From NCBI RefSeq assembly GCF_900115755.1, contig NZ_FOXQ01000006.1, positions 269,046 to 333,045 on the forward strand: a stretch of DNA of 64,000 bases, read 5' to 3'. Shown piece after piece: positions 18,527 to 27,804 of the stretch (positions within the stretch are counted from its first letter, which is position 1; each line of letters begins with the position of its first letter). The notes below the pieces were generated by a model. That model saw only the letters and a list, made by a program, of their open reading frames with translations, was not told the origin of the DNA and made no database searches. This stretch comes from Parafilimonas terrae. Lineage in GTDB: Bacteria; Bacteroidota; Bacteroidia; Chitinophagales; Chitinophagaceae. Both the position numbers and the translations under genes were made by a program.

Positions 18527-19705
18527 TTGCGCGACATATTTTTTAAACACATTGCCCAAACATCGCCTGCACCTATCGGGCTTGAAATTGTAAAGGCTGA
18601 AGGCATTTATCAATACGATGTAAAAGGTAAACGATACATCGATTTAATTTCGGGTTTTAATGTGGCCAACATAGGGCATTCAAATCCTAAAGTAATTGAA
18701 GCTGTTAAAAAGCAGGTGGATGAATATATGCACCTGATTGTTTATGGTGAGTTTATAGAAACGCCGCAAACGGCTTATGCCAAATTGCTTACGGAGCATC
18801 TTCCTTCAACATTGGATTGCATTTATTTTACCAACAGCGGTGCAGAAGCAACAGAAGGCGCTTTAAAGCTGGCAAAACGCGCCACCGGCCGCACGAATAT
18901 TATCGCATTCAATAAAAGTTATCATGGCAGCACGCAGGGCGCATTAAGCGTTATGGGCGATGAATATTACCGCAATGCTTTCAGGCCTTTGCTGCCCGGC
19001 ATTTTACATATCGACTATAACAGCGATGAAGTTTTTGACCTAATAAATGAAGCAACAGCCTGCGTAATTCTTGAAACGGTACAGGCAGAAAGTGGTATTA
19101 CTGTACCATCAAAAACATGGATGCAGCAACTGCGAAAAAAATGCACAGAACAGGGCGCTTTACTCATTCTTGATGAAATACAGGCAGGCTTTGGCAGAAC
19201 CGGAACGTTGTGGGCATTTGAACAATTTGATATTGTTCCTGATATTTTATTATTGGGTAAAGCTTTAGGTGGCGGCATGCCGCTTGGCGCATTTATAGCT
19301 AATAAAAATGTGATGCAAACTTTAAGTTTTAATCCCGTGCTTGGGCATATCACAACGTTTGGCGGGCATCCTGTAAGCTGCGCTGCGGGCAAAGCTGCGT
19401 TTGAAGTTTTATTAGCCGGGAATTATATAAACTATGTAAAAAAGAAAGAAGCACTTTTAATTGAACAATTACATCATCTGTCCATAAAAAAAATAAATCA
19501 TTTTGGCTTATGGGCTTCTCTTCAGTTTAAAACAATGGAAACAGCTCAAAACATTATTCATGCATGTGTTGATAACGGTTTGATTACAGACTGGTTTGTT
19601 TTTGCGCCTGACAGATTGCGCATCGCCCCGCCTTTGATAATTAAAGAGGATGAAATTAAAAATGCTTGTGAAATTATTTTGAAGGCGATTGAAGAATATG
19701 CCTGA
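18527..19705 (+). CDS. PLP-dependent class III aminotransferase
   Basis: 392 residues from a TTG start (RDIFFKHIAQTSPAPIGLEI). Class III fold markers: YFTNSGAEATEGALKLAKRATGR, the YHGSTQGALSVMG loop, ILDEIQAGFGRTG with the cofactor Asp, and LLGKALGGGMPLGAF with the PLP-binding Lys. Relatives include ornithine and acetylornithine aminotransferases. Neither arginine nor GABA genes adjoin, so the amino donor cannot be fixed. It ends 16 bases from the convergent higA. Confidence 0.9.
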   Translation: MRDIFFKHIAQTSPAPIGLEIVKAEGIYQYDVKGKRYIDLISGFNVANIGHSNPKVIEAVKKQVDEYMHLIVYGEFIETPQTAYAKLLTEHLPSTLDCIYFTNSGAEATEGALKLAKRATGRTNIIAFNKSYHGSTQGALSVMGDEYYRNAFRPLLPGILHIDYNSDEVFDLINEATACVILETVQAESGITVPSKTWMQQLRKKCTEQGALLILDEIQAGFGRTGTLWAFEQFDIVPDILLLGKALGGGMPLGAFIANKNVMQTLSFNPVLGHITTFGGHPVSCAAGKAAFEVLLAGNYINYVKKKEALLIEQLHHLSIKKINHFGLWASLQFKTMETAQNIIHACVDNGLITDWFVFAPDRLRIAPPLIIKEDEIKNACEIILKAIEEYA

Positions 19706-19721
19706 AATTAAAGCACTACTA

Positions 19722-20078
19722 TCAGTAAGCCCGGATTAAAACTTCCGTGGGGATATTCCAGTTTTTGTGAAGCTGCCGTATCATTTCCAAAGAAAGCTTT
19801 CTTTTTTTATTAAGTAGCTCGCTTGCCCTGCTTTTATGCCCAATAATGTCAGCAAGATCAGTTTGTGTTAAGCCTAATTGTTCCATCCTGAATTTAATAG
19901 CTTCCACTGGGTCGGGCAAATCAATTGGGAAATGATCATCTTCATATTTTTCAATCAGGAGGCTCAACACTTCCAATTCATCGCCATTGTCTGTATTTTT
20001 TTTAGCATCAAATAAAGTTTCCAACCTTGCAAGGGCGCGTTCGTAATCTCTTTTCGTTTTAATTAGCCTAATGTTCAT
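19722..20078 (-). CDS. higA: HigA-type antitoxin (HTH_3 regulator)
   Basis: 118 residues from MNIRLIKTKRDYERALARLE. An N-terminal dimer helix is followed by a helix-turn-helix (MEQLGLTQTDLADIIGHKSRASELLNKKRKLS, about 65-100), the layout of HigA antitoxins that bind and repress their own promoter. The frame opens at 20096, but the internal Met at 20078 matches the family start and leaves 1 base after the toxin stop. The toxin gene comes first, as is typical for higBA. Confidence 0.88.
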   Translation of the reverse strand: MNIRLIKTKRDYERALARLETLFDAKKNTDNGDELEVLSLLIEKYEDDHFPIDLPDPVEAIKFRMEQLGLTQTDLADIIGHKSRASELLNKKRKLSLEMIRQLHKNWNIPTEVLIRAY

Positions 20079-20079
20079 T

Positions 20080-20376
20080 TTAAATATTTTTAGCATTTAT
20101 TTTATCATATTCTGCATGTGTTCCTATAAAACGAATCCATACTATTTTATAGTCATAATTTATTTTTACAATTAACCTGTATGTATTGCCTTTTATGTTA
20201 AACACAATTCTGTTACTGCCAATAATACTTGCAGCCGGGTATTCCGCTTTTATTTCATTTAAATTGGACCATTCTGCTTTTAAAGCTTCATGGTACCATG
20301 CTTTAAGTTGTTGTTCACAATCTCCGTGTTTCTCCCAGAACTCACGAAGTATTTTTTTTGCAATAACTCTCAACAA
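20080..20376 (-). CDS. higB: HigB-type mRNA interferase toxin
   Basis: 98 residues of the RelE/HigB superfamily: WEKHGDCEQQLKAWYHEALKAEW, then ASIIGSNRIVFNIKGNTYRLIVKINYDYKIVWIRFIGTHAEYDKI. The HigB pattern of Arg-rich strands followed by the terminal GTHAEYDKI is intact. HigB cleaves mRNA on the ribosome and is neutralised by HigA, encoded 1 base downstream. A minus-strand TATCTTTG (20389-20396) fits a -7 box 13 bases upstream, where HigA would also be expected to bind. Confidence 0.9.
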   Translation of the reverse strand: MLRVIAKKILREFWEKHGDCEQQLKAWYHEALKAEWSNLNEIKAEYPAASIIGSNRIVFNIKGNTYRLIVKINYDYKIVWIRFIGTHAEYDKINAKNI

Positions 20377-20388
20377 TATCTATTTTAT

Positions 20389-20396
20389 CAAAGATA
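20389..20396 (-). promoter_or_regulatory. Possible -7 box of the higBA promoter
   Basis: CAAAGATA on the plus strand reads TATCTTTG on the minus strand, an exact TAnnTTTG match 13 bases before the higB ATG. No -33 element lies at the right distance, so only this half is proposed. Confidence 0.4.
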
Positions 20397-20457
20397 AGAA
20401 AAGTTACCAAATTGGGAAATTACAATATTAACCGTTTTTTATTTTCCGCCATTGCTT

Positions 20458-20465
20458 TAGGTTTG
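20458..20465 (+). promoter_or_regulatory. Probable -7 box upstream of the PfkB kinase
   Basis: TAGGTTTG is an exact TAnnTTTG match 21 bases before the ATG. The short inverted repeat TTTGCGGCAAA overlaps it. The -33 region (TTTTTT) is only an approximate match. Confidence 0.5.
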
Positions 20466-20485
20466 CGGCAAACCAAAAAATTAAA

Positions 20486-21409
20486 ATGAGTATTACTGTA
20501 GTAGGAACAATGGCTTTTGATGCTATTGAAACGCCTTTTGATAAAACGGATAAAATTATTGGCGGATCGGCAACCTATGTGGCTTATGCAGCGTCTTTTT
20601 TTGTGCAACCAATTCAACAAATTTCCATTGTGGGCAACGATTTTCCACAGGAAGAATTGCAGGCGCTGCAAGCCAGGGGTGTTAAAACAGATGGCGTTGA
20701 AATTGTGCCTGATAAAAAATCATTTTTCTGGAGCGGCAAATATCATCTTGATATGAACAGCCGTGATACCTTAATTACCGACTTGAATGTACTGGCTGAT
20801 TTTGACCCCAATGTTCCGGACAGTTACCAGGATTGCGATTTTTTAATGCTCGGCAATCTCGTGCCTGCCATTCAGCAAAAAATAATCAACCAGTTTAAAC
20901 AGCGCCCGAAATTAATTGTAATGGATACCATGAATTTCTGGATTGAAACGGCATGGGAAGACCTTAAACAAACGCTTACCATGGTGGATGTTTTGCTGGT
21001 AAACGACAGTGAAGCCAGACAAATAACCGGTGAATATTCGCTTGTAAAAGCAGCTAGAAAAATATTAACAATGGGGCCAAAATTTCTTATTGTGAAAAAA
21101 GGTGAGCATGGCGCTTTACTGTTTCATGAAAACAAAGTTTTCTTTGCTCCCGCAATGCCATTGGATGATGTGTTTGACCCAACCGGCGCCGGCGATACTT
21201 TTGCAGGCGGCTTCATTGGCCATCTTGCAAAAACAAAAGATATTTCTTTTGAGAACATGAAAACTGCCATTATTGTTGGTTCTGCCATGGCAAGTTTTTG
21301 CGTGGAAAAATTTGGTACGGAGCGCTTAAAAGAAATTTCAAAGGAAGATATTGGAAACCGCTTACAGGAATTTGTGCAGCTCGTTAACTTCGATATTACT
21401 TTGGCATAA
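20486..21409 (+). CDS. PfkB-family carbohydrate/nucleoside kinase
   Basis: 307 residues. The N-terminal IGGSATYVAYAASFF stretch matches the PfkB signature 1 region, and DPTGAGDTFAGGFIGHLA (about 231-248) is signature 2 with the catalytic Asp in GAGD. The family phosphorylates ribose, fructose, adenosine and others. Nothing in the neighbourhood (higBA on one side, an L,D-transpeptidase on the other) points to a substrate. The latter may be co-transcribed, 51 bases downstream. Confidence 0.9.
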   Translation: MSITVVGTMAFDAIETPFDKTDKIIGGSATYVAYAASFFVQPIQQISIVGNDFPQEELQALQARGVKTDGVEIVPDKKSFFWSGKYHLDMNSRDTLITDLNVLADFDPNVPDSYQDCDFLMLGNLVPAIQQKIINQFKQRPKLIVMDTMNFWIETAWEDLKQTLTMVDVLLVNDSEARQITGEYSLVKAARKILTMGPKFLIVKKGEHGALLFHENKVFFAPAMPLDDVFDPTGAGDTFAGGFIGHLAKTKDISFENMKTAIIVGSAMASFCVEKFGTERLKEISKEDIGNRLQEFVQLVNFDITLA

Positions 21410-21460
21410 AAGCATTGCTTTGGTGTGATAATTGAAAATAAAATTCCCATAATTTCAAAT

Positions 21461-23092
21461 ATGAAAAAATTATTGTGGGCTATTCTTTTTACAGGTATTG
21501 GCGTTTATTCATGCAAATCAAAACAAAAAGAAAAAATAGAAGTTGATAAAAGTATTAATCAAAAAACATCTTTTAATAACCTCTTCATTGATAGTAATAC
21601 CATCAAAGTTTTTTTAACAAAACATCCTGAATACACAAAGTTCATCCAGCAGTATAGTGATTTTTATAAGTTACGCAATTATCAATGTGCATGGTTTGAC
21701 AGCAGTGGCATTGGCGAGCAAGCTTATAATTTTATGAACCTGCTCGCAAATGCCGTTGATACATATAGCGACAGCAGTTTATACAATAAAAAACTCTCTG
21801 ATGAAGTAGATGAGTTTAAAACAGACACTTCAAATAAAAATATAAAAACAACGCAGAATATTACTGACACAGAGTTAAAGCTCACGGGCCAGTTCTTTGC
21901 TTATGCTTCAAAAATTTATGGCGGCAGCGATATAAATATCCAGGAGCTTGGCTGGTTTATTCCACGTAAAAAACTAAACCTTTCTGTAATGCTTGATTCG
22001 CTTATCGCGAATAAATCAGACATTAAAAAAACTGAAATTCCTTTAAGCAGTGCATATAAAAAGTTGCTCGACTATCTTTCCGTTTATCGCAAGATAGCAC
22101 AAACCACACCATGGGATTCTCTGCCATATCCTGAAAAGGCACTTCATAAAGGCGCCACATCACCCGAAATAATAACCATAAAAAAACGCCTGTTTGCTTT
22201 GGGAGATATGGAAGAAAGCGATACAACAGATATTTTTGATTCGTTAATGCTGTCGGCCGTAAAAAAGTTCCAGGTGCGCATGGGTGTAAGCCCGGATGGT
22301 GTAATTGGAAAATCATTTATTACACAACTAAATGTAACGCCGGCTAAAAGAATAGAACAAATTCTTATAAACCTTGAGCGCCTGCGCTGGATGCCGCCAA
22401 TGAATGACAGCACAAATTCGATTGTGGTAAACATTCCTGAATATAAAATGTATGTGTATGATAGCGGGAAGCTTCAGTTTCCTATGAACGTTGTTGTAGG
22501 TTCATCGGCCACCGGCACCGTTATATTTACGGGCAACTTAAAATACATCGTGTTTAGCCCGTATTGGAATATACCGGCAAGTATTGTGAAGAAAGAAATA
22601 TTACCGGGCATTGCACGCAATCCTAATTACCTGGCCGCACACCACATGGAGCAGTTTGGCATGCAGGCAAAAGGTGTTCCGGCAATAAGACAATTGCCCG
22701 GCGCTGACAATGCTTTGGGCAGGGTAAAATTTTTATTTCCAAACAACTTCGATATTTATTTTCACGATACGAATAATCGTGGAGCATTTAATGCATCAAA
22801 CAGGAACATCAGTCATGGGTGCATTCGTTTGAGCGAACCTAAAAAACTCGCTATGTATTTGCTGCGTTACGATACAGCAACTTACAATAACCAAACGGTT
22901 GACAGCCTCATGAGCCTTGATAAAGAAAAATGGGTAACGCTTAAAAAACCAGTACCGGTAGTAATAAGTTATTATACTGCGTTTGTTGACAATAATGGCA
23001 GCCTCAATTTTCGCCGTGATATTTATAAACATGATTCTGCAATGGCAGCCAAATTATTTACCGGCAACAGTAATTTAATGGCATTGAAATAA
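21461..23092 (+). CDS. L,D-transpeptidase lipoprotein (YkuD fold)
   Basis: 543 residues from MKKLLWAILFTGIGVYSC, a lipoprotein signal with Cys near 18; an upstream ATG at 21425 would bury it. An N-terminal scaffold (about 40-215) leads to a peptidoglycan-binding repeat (about 220-300, LHKGATSPEIITIKKRLFAL ... FQVRMGVSPDGVIG). The YkuD catalytic domain ends with the SHGCIRLSEPKKLA motif (nucleophile Cys454). The enzyme would make 3-3 cross-links or attach proteins to peptidoglycan in the periplasm. Overall layout is that of the long YcbB/LdtD-type enzymes. Confidence 0.92.
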   Translation: MKKLLWAILFTGIGVYSCKSKQKEKIEVDKSINQKTSFNNLFIDSNTIKVFLTKHPEYTKFIQQYSDFYKLRNYQCAWFDSSGIGEQAYNFMNLLANAVDTYSDSSLYNKKLSDEVDEFKTDTSNKNIKTTQNITDTELKLTGQFFAYASKIYGGSDINIQELGWFIPRKKLNLSVMLDSLIANKSDIKKTEIPLSSAYKKLLDYLSVYRKIAQTTPWDSLPYPEKALHKGATSPEIITIKKRLFALGDMEESDTTDIFDSLMLSAVKKFQVRMGVSPDGVIGKSFITQLNVTPAKRIEQILINLERLRWMPPMNDSTNSIVVNIPEYKMYVYDSGKLQFPMNVVVGSSATGTVIFTGNLKYIVFSPYWNIPASIVKKEILPGIARNPNYLAAHHMEQFGMQAKGVPAIRQLPGADNALGRVKFLFPNNFDIYFHDTNNRGAFNASNRNISHGCIRLSEPKKLAMYLLRYDTATYNNQTVDSLMSLDKEKWVTLKKPVPVVISYYTAFVDNNGSLNFRRDIYKHDSAMAAKLFTGNSNLMALK

Positions 23093-23122
23093 AAGATGTT
23101 CAGTCAGCATTAAACACATTTT

Positions 23123-23281
23123 TCGTGAATTGTCAATCGTGAATATAAAAGTATGATGATATCGATGCAAAACCAGGTTTGATTTATTTATGAAAAAGCC
23201 TGCTGACGTTAATAACAATTATTGATTTGAAGCATCTTACTCACAACTGGCCACTCACAATTCACACAAAAACTTTTCACA
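23123..23281. repeat. Facing arrays of 7-bp words before the thioesterase gene
   Basis: At 23123-23143 three 7-mers read TCGTGAA, TTGTCAA, TCGTGAA. At 23240-23267 four read CTCACAA, CTGGCCA, CTCACAA, TTCACAC in the opposite sense. GTGAATTGT on the left pairs with ACAATTCAC on the right across about 110 bases. It fills the gap between the L,D-transpeptidase and thioesterase genes. Confidence 0.55.
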
Positions 23282-23298
23282 TTTTATCATATCAAACC

Positions 23299-23703
23299 AT
23301 GCCGTCCATTCCAAAAAAATTCAGCATACACATGCAGGTGCAGCAACCTCATATTGATGCAATGAACCATGTAAACAATGTGGTTTATATACAATGGATG
23401 CAGGATATCGCTTCTATGCACTGGCATGCAATCGCCACGCCTGAATTAAAAAATAAACTTGTATGGATGATAAGAAAACATGAAGTGAATTATCATAACC
23501 AGGCTTTCTTAAATGATAACCTGCTTATAACAACATGGACGGGAGAATATACAAACGTGACCTGGAAACGCCATTATGAAATAACCCGCCCGGCAGATAA
23601 TAAAAAAATTATCAGTGCAGTAAGCTTGTGGATACCTGTTGATGTGGAAACGCAAAAACCTCAGCGTATTGATGAAGCTATGGTAAGATTGTTTATGCAG
23701 TAA
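23299..23703 (+). CDS. Hotdog-fold acyl-CoA thioesterase (4HBT family)
   Basis: 134 residues from MPSIPKKFSIHMQVQQPHID. The DAMNHVNNVVYIQWMQD motif carries the catalytic Asp seen in 4-hydroxybenzoyl-CoA thioesterase-like proteins, and the length is typical. A frame start at 23227 exists, but its extra residues come from the 7-bp repeat array, so I use 23299. The acyl substrate is unknown. Confidence 0.88.
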   Translation: MPSIPKKFSIHMQVQQPHIDAMNHVNNVVYIQWMQDIASMHWHAIATPELKNKLVWMIRKHEVNYHNQAFLNDNLLITTWTGEYTNVTWKRHYEITRPADNKKIISAVSLWIPVDVETQKPQRIDEAMVRLFMQ

Positions 23704-23717
23704 TGGTTATATGCGCA

Positions 23718-24914
23718 TTACTTTCCATCATAATAGAAAACAATTTTAGCATTGGTTTGCATATCTGTTTTTACAGATAATTTATAAACCTTCTCTCCCA
23801 CCGTAACACGCATCAGTGCTGTATTTGGAGCAATTTTTCCAAGGTTCTCTGCAATCATGGTAAACTCATGCATTGGGTTAGCAGCATCAGCATGAATTTT
23901 TATAGTGATAGGTTCTTTTAATAAAGTTTGATTGTTTACAATTAAAGCACCATTATGATAAACGCTTACCCGGTCGCCATCAATTTGTGCATTGTCAAAC
24001 AGCTCCAGTAAAATATCCGGCGTTGTTATGTGATATGTGTTTAATAAAACATTATCCCTTGTTTCCAACGCTTTTGCAGTTGTGGGGCTCGCTGAATCTT
24101 TAACAGGCAATGGCGCTTTTGGTATAGAAGCTTTTGCAATGGAATCGTTTATATGCTGCGTTTTTTTTTGTCTGGCAATATTATTAGCAGCAGTTATCGA
24201 ATCCTGCATTTGTTTATCATGCTTCTTTGCAAGGTTTATTGAATCAGCAATCTCTTTTCTTCTTTTTTTTACAAATGCAATTGCAGCAATTGTTGAATCT
24301 TTAATTCGTTGCTCTTCATTTTGCCGGACAATATTATTTGCAGCCGCAACAGAATCGTTATACTTTTTTTCTGCGGCAATATCAGCAGGCGTTTTTTCTT
24401 TGCATGCAGAAAGATCATCTGCACCATCGCCAAAACGGGTAATAAGATATTGCTGTGTTGCTGAATCAAAATCGCAGATTGATTTATGGTAAACAGTAAC
24501 GCCATTGCATTCCTTTTTACAACCAGAAATACGTGTAGTTAAAACAAGCCTGCTATTTTCAATCGTTATATTATTCTCAGAGTTACAGTTTGAACAATCG
24601 CTCCATTCGCCATTTGGCGGGTTTTTCCTGTAAAGCACAGCACCATTCTTAATCACGATAGTTTCACCATCAACAGAACCGATGAGCGCCGTTTCAACTT
24701 TTATATTATGACGGCCTTTTATTTCATTGGTTCTTATACCAAAAAAAGAATTGCCATCAGTAGAATCTATTATGATGGTTCTTACGAGTTCAGTTTTATT
24801 AACGCTGGATGACCCATTCCATGTACCTAACAACCAGTTAAGGCTTTGGGCATTGTCGGCAAAGCATATAAAGCAGCCAGCCAGCAGCAGCGCCGGTTTT
24901 TTAAGTTTAATCAT
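23718..24914 (-). CDS. Secreted paralogue of the 15.9-kb protein, with a coiled Asp-Ser repeat linker
   Basis: 398 residues with a signal peptide (1-22). The first domain (LNWLLGTWNGSSS...) and the last (DILLELFDNAQIDGDRVSVYHNG ... MHEFTMIAENLGKIAPNTALM) correspond to the ends of the protein at 15930-17336. Instead of peptidoglycan-binding repeats, the middle holds a repeated motif NDSVAAANNI, KDSTIAAIAF, ADSINLAKK, QDSITAANNI, NDSIAKA: a Lys/Ala-rich probable helical stalk. Six Cys in the first domain may pair. The shared outer domains and different middles suggest one family with exchangeable spacers. Function unknown. Confidence 0.78.
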   Translation of the reverse strand: MIKLKKPALLLAGCFICFADNAQSLNWLLGTWNGSSSVNKTELVRTIIIDSTDGNSFFGIRTNEIKGRHNIKVETALIGSVDGETIVIKNGAVLYRKNPPNGEWSDCSNCNSENNITIENSRLVLTTRISGCKKECNGVTVYHKSICDFDSATQQYLITRFGDGADDLSACKEKTPADIAAEKKYNDSVAAANNIVRQNEEQRIKDSTIAAIAFVKKRRKEIADSINLAKKHDKQMQDSITAANNIARQKKTQHINDSIAKASIPKAPLPVKDSASPTTAKALETRDNVLLNTYHITTPDILLELFDNAQIDGDRVSVYHNGALIVNNQTLLKEPITIKIHADAANPMHEFTMIAENLGKIAPNTALMRVTVGEKVYKLSVKTDMQTNAKIVFYYDGK

Positions 24915-24953
24915 AGAGCAAACAATTAGCTTCGTATACAGGATTAAAACGTG

Positions 24954-26243
24954 TTACAAATTTACTTCTGCTACTAAAAATACGCTGCCACAAATTAAAA
25001 CCAGGTCTTCTTTATCAGCACGGGTAATGGCTTCAGAAAGCGCTGCATTTACATCTTCAAAATATTTTCCTTTCAGGCCATGCACAGCAGCAAGGCCGGC
25101 AAGCATTTTTTCGTTTAGGGCCCTTGGCAATTGCGCTTTGGTAAAATAGTAATTCGCAGTTACAGGCAACAAAGACAGGATGCTTTCAATATCTTTATCT
25201 TTTACAAATCCAATAATCAAATGCAGGCGGGTATAGCTTTCAAGCTCAAGTTGTTCCAGCAGTTGTTTTATGCCCGCAGCATTATGCGCCACATCAACAA
25301 TTACAGCCGGGTTTTCTTTTAATTTCTCCCATCGCCCGTGAAGGCCGGTGAGATGTTTTACTTGTTTTAAAGCCTTTTGTATATGCTGCAGTTTTATTTG
25401 CCATCCCTTGAGCTGCAGTTGATGCACCGCTTCTAAAACAGTAACTATATTTTTTGTTTGATAAATGCCCGGCAAATCGAGCAGGAAAGTATGATGTTCA
25501 TCTTTTCTCACATCAACCACTTCTGCTTTCAAATGATTGTTTTCATAGTTGAAGTCCTGCACATAAAAATTTTCCTGTGCAAAAATCAGCGGTGCGTTTT
25601 TTTCTTTGGCAGCCGTTTGAAAAACCGGTCTTGTTTCATCCACAACTTCGCCGATTATTGCAGGAATATTTTGCTTGATAATACCTGCTTTTTCATAGGC
25701 TATTTTTTCAAGCGTATCGCCCAGTATTTGCGTATGATCGTAACCAATATTTGTAATGATTGAAAGTTCAGGCAATATAATATTCGTGCTGTCAAGCCTG
25801 CCGCCAAGCCCCGTTTCTATAACAGCTACATCTACATTTTGCTGCGCAAAATATTCAAACGCCATTGCAACCGTTATCTCAAAAAAAGAAGGTTCGAGAC
25901 GTTCAAACTGTGGTTTAATTTTTTCAGTGAAATCAATAATAAATTCTTCAGTGCACATTATACCATTCACTTTTATTCTTTCCCTGAAATCTTTTAAATG
26001 CGGCGACGTATATAAGCCTGTTTTATAACCGGCAGTTTGCAAAATGGCCGCCAGTATATGGCTAACAGAACCCTTGCCATTTGTACCTGCAATATGAATG
26101 CTCTTAAATTTTTTTTGCGGGTTATTTAATGCAGCGCAAAGTTGTTTGGTATTGGTTAAATCTTTCTTGTAAGCATCTGTGCCAATGCGGCTGAACATGG
26201 GCAACTGTTCGTATAAATATGCAAGCGTATCAGCGTACGTCAT
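24954..26243 (-). CDS. folC: Bifunctional folylpolyglutamate/dihydrofolate synthase
   Basis: Adds glutamate to dihydropteroate and to folates in the cytoplasm. 429 residues, usual length. Mur ligase-like features: the P-loop HIAGTNGKGSVSHILAAIL (about 49-67), TSPHLKDFRERI, the ETGLGGRLDSTN block, and VDVAHNAAGI in the C-terminal domain. It stands next to the secreted paralogue, 39 bases upstream of it on the same strand. Confidence 0.95.
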   Translation of the reverse strand: MTYADTLAYLYEQLPMFSRIGTDAYKKDLTNTKQLCAALNNPQKKFKSIHIAGTNGKGSVSHILAAILQTAGYKTGLYTSPHLKDFRERIKVNGIMCTEEFIIDFTEKIKPQFERLEPSFFEITVAMAFEYFAQQNVDVAVIETGLGGRLDSTNIILPELSIITNIGYDHTQILGDTLEKIAYEKAGIIKQNIPAIIGEVVDETRPVFQTAAKEKNAPLIFAQENFYVQDFNYENNHLKAEVVDVRKDEHHTFLLDLPGIYQTKNIVTVLEAVHQLQLKGWQIKLQHIQKALKQVKHLTGLHGRWEKLKENPAVIVDVAHNAAGIKQLLEQLELESYTRLHLIIGFVKDKDIESILSLLPVTANYYFTKAQLPRALNEKMLAGLAAVHGLKGKYFEDVNAALSEAITRADKEDLVLICGSVFLVAEVNL

Positions 26244-26326
26244 ACTGCAAAGTAAAATGAAAGATATTGGATTTGTATTGTAATCAATATTAGAAATATT
26301 AGATTTATATGAGATAGACTGTAATT

Positions 26327-26362
26327 AAAAGGCCGGAAAGCTTTTACACTTCCCGGCCTTTT
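26327..26362 (-). terminator. Terminator downstream of accC
   Basis: AAAAGGCCGG (26327-26336) and CCGGCCTTTT (26353-26362) form a 10-bp GC-rich stem. On the minus strand it follows the accC stop by about 20 bases and ends in TTTTAATT. It can stop transcription in both directions. Confidence 0.8.
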
Positions 26363-26382
26363 ATCGGTTATTAATTTTTACT

Positions 26383-27720
26383 TTATTCCATTACAAAAGT
26401 TTCCAGGAATTTGGTAGTGAAATTTCCTTTGCGGAAATCTTCGTTCTTCATCAATTGAAGATGGAAAGGAATGGTTGTTTTTACTCCATCAATTACATAC
26501 TCGCTTAAAGCACGGTACATGGTATCAATTGCTTCTTCACGGGTGCGGGCAACCGTTATGAGCTTGCCGATCATAGAATCGTAATACGGCGGAATTACAT
26601 AACCTGCATATACATGGCTGTCAACACGCACACCATGACCGCCGGGTGTATTCAATACATTTATCCTACCGGGTGAAGGCCGGAAATCATTATACGGGTC
26701 TTCCGCATTTATACGGCATTCAATAGCGTGCATTTGCGGTGCATAGTTTTCACCGGAAATTCTTTCGCCCATTGCAATTTTAATCTGCTCTTTTATAAGA
26801 TCGAAATTGATAACTTCCTCTGTAACGCAATGTTCTACCTGTATGCGGGTGTTCATTTCCATGAAGTAAAAATTACGGTGTTTATCAACCAGGAATTCTA
26901 TGGTGCCCACGCTTTCATAATTAATAGCCGAAGCAGCTTTAATAGCGGCAGCGCCCATTTTTTCACGCAGTTCAGGCGTCATAAAAGGCGAAGGGGATTC
27001 TTCTACCAATTTCTGGTGCCTGCGCTGAATGCTGCAATCGCGTTCGCTTAAATGGCAAACCGTACCAAACTGGTCACCTGCAACCTGTATTTCTATATGG
27101 CGTGGCTCTTCCACAAATTTCTCCATATAAATGCCATCGTTTTTAAACGAAGCGGCTGCTTCAGCTTTAGCGGTATTATAAGCACGTTCAATTTCGCTTT
27201 CATTCCATACAACGCGCATGCCTTTGCCACCGCCACCAGCGGTTGCTTTTAATATAATGGGATAACCAATTTCCTTTGCCAGCGATTTGGCTTCATCCAG
27301 GTCTTTTAATAAACCTTCACCGCCCGGCACTACAGGCACGCCTGCTTTTATCATGGTTTCTTTGGCGGTTATTTTATCGCCCATAGCATTAATCATGGCC
27401 GGCGTGGGCCCTATGAATTTAATACCATGATCGCCGCATATCTGTGCAAACTTTGAATTTTCTGCCAGGAAACCATAACCCGGGTGAATAGCATCAGCAT
27501 TGGTAATTTCCGATGCGGCAATTATATGCGGAATATTAAGATAAGAATCGCTGCTTTGAGGCTTGCCAATGCATACAGCCTCGTCGGCAAAACGCACATG
27601 AAGGCTGTCTTTATCGGCAGTAGAATAAACAGCCACCGTTTTAATGCCCATTTCTCTGCAGGTTCTTATAACACGAAGGGCAATTTCGCCACGGTTGGCT
27701 ATGAGTATTTTTTTAAACAC
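26383..27720 (-). CDS. accC: Acetyl-CoA carboxylase biotin carboxylase subunit
   Basis: ATP-grasp enzyme that carboxylates biotin on AccB, the first half-reaction of fatty-acid synthesis. 445 residues. Present are [23 protein letters not shown]-binding [34 protein letters not shown] and the catalytic [15 protein letters not shown]. accB is 84 bases upstream in the same direction; the gap holds an array of 7-bp words able to form a hairpin. Confidence 0.97.
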   Translation of the reverse strand: MFKKILIANRGEIALRVIRTCREMGIKTVAVYSTADKDSLHVRFADEAVCIGKPQSSDSYLNIPHIIAASEITNADAIHPGYGFLAENSKFAQICGDHGIKFIGPTPAMINAMGDKITAKETMIKAGVPVVPGGEGLLKDLDEAKSLAKEIGYPIILKATAGGGGKGMRVVWNESEIERAYNTAKAEAAASFKNDGIYMEKFVEEPRHIEIQVAGDQFGTVCHLSERDCSIQRRHQKLVEESPSPFMTPELREKMGAAAIKAASAINYESVGTIEFLVDKHRNFYFMEMNTRIQVEHCVTEEVINFDLIKEQIKIAMGERISGENYAPQMHAIECRINAEDPYNDFRPSPGRINVLNTPGGHGVRVDSHVYAGYVIPPYYDSMIGKLITVARTREEAIDTMYRALSEYVIDGVKTTIPFHLQLMKNEDFRKGNFTTKFLETFVME

Positions 27721-27729
27721 TTTAATAAA

Positions 27730-27804
27730 TTAAAAATTAAAAATTAAAAATTAAAATCGCGTTATGTCAAATGATGTTTTGACTTTTGATTTTTTAATTT
27801 TTAC
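27730..27804. repeat. Facing 7-bp word arrays between accB and accC
   Basis: 27730-27757 is TTAAAAA three times then TTAAAAT, exactly in 7-base phase. 27777-27804 is TTTTGAC, TTTTGAT, TTTTTAA, TTTTTAC, reaching to the accB stop. The arms are complementary, so the accBC message can fold into a long A/T stem between the two cistrons. It could tune the AccB:AccC ratio or protect the upstream message; that is inference. Confidence 0.65.
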
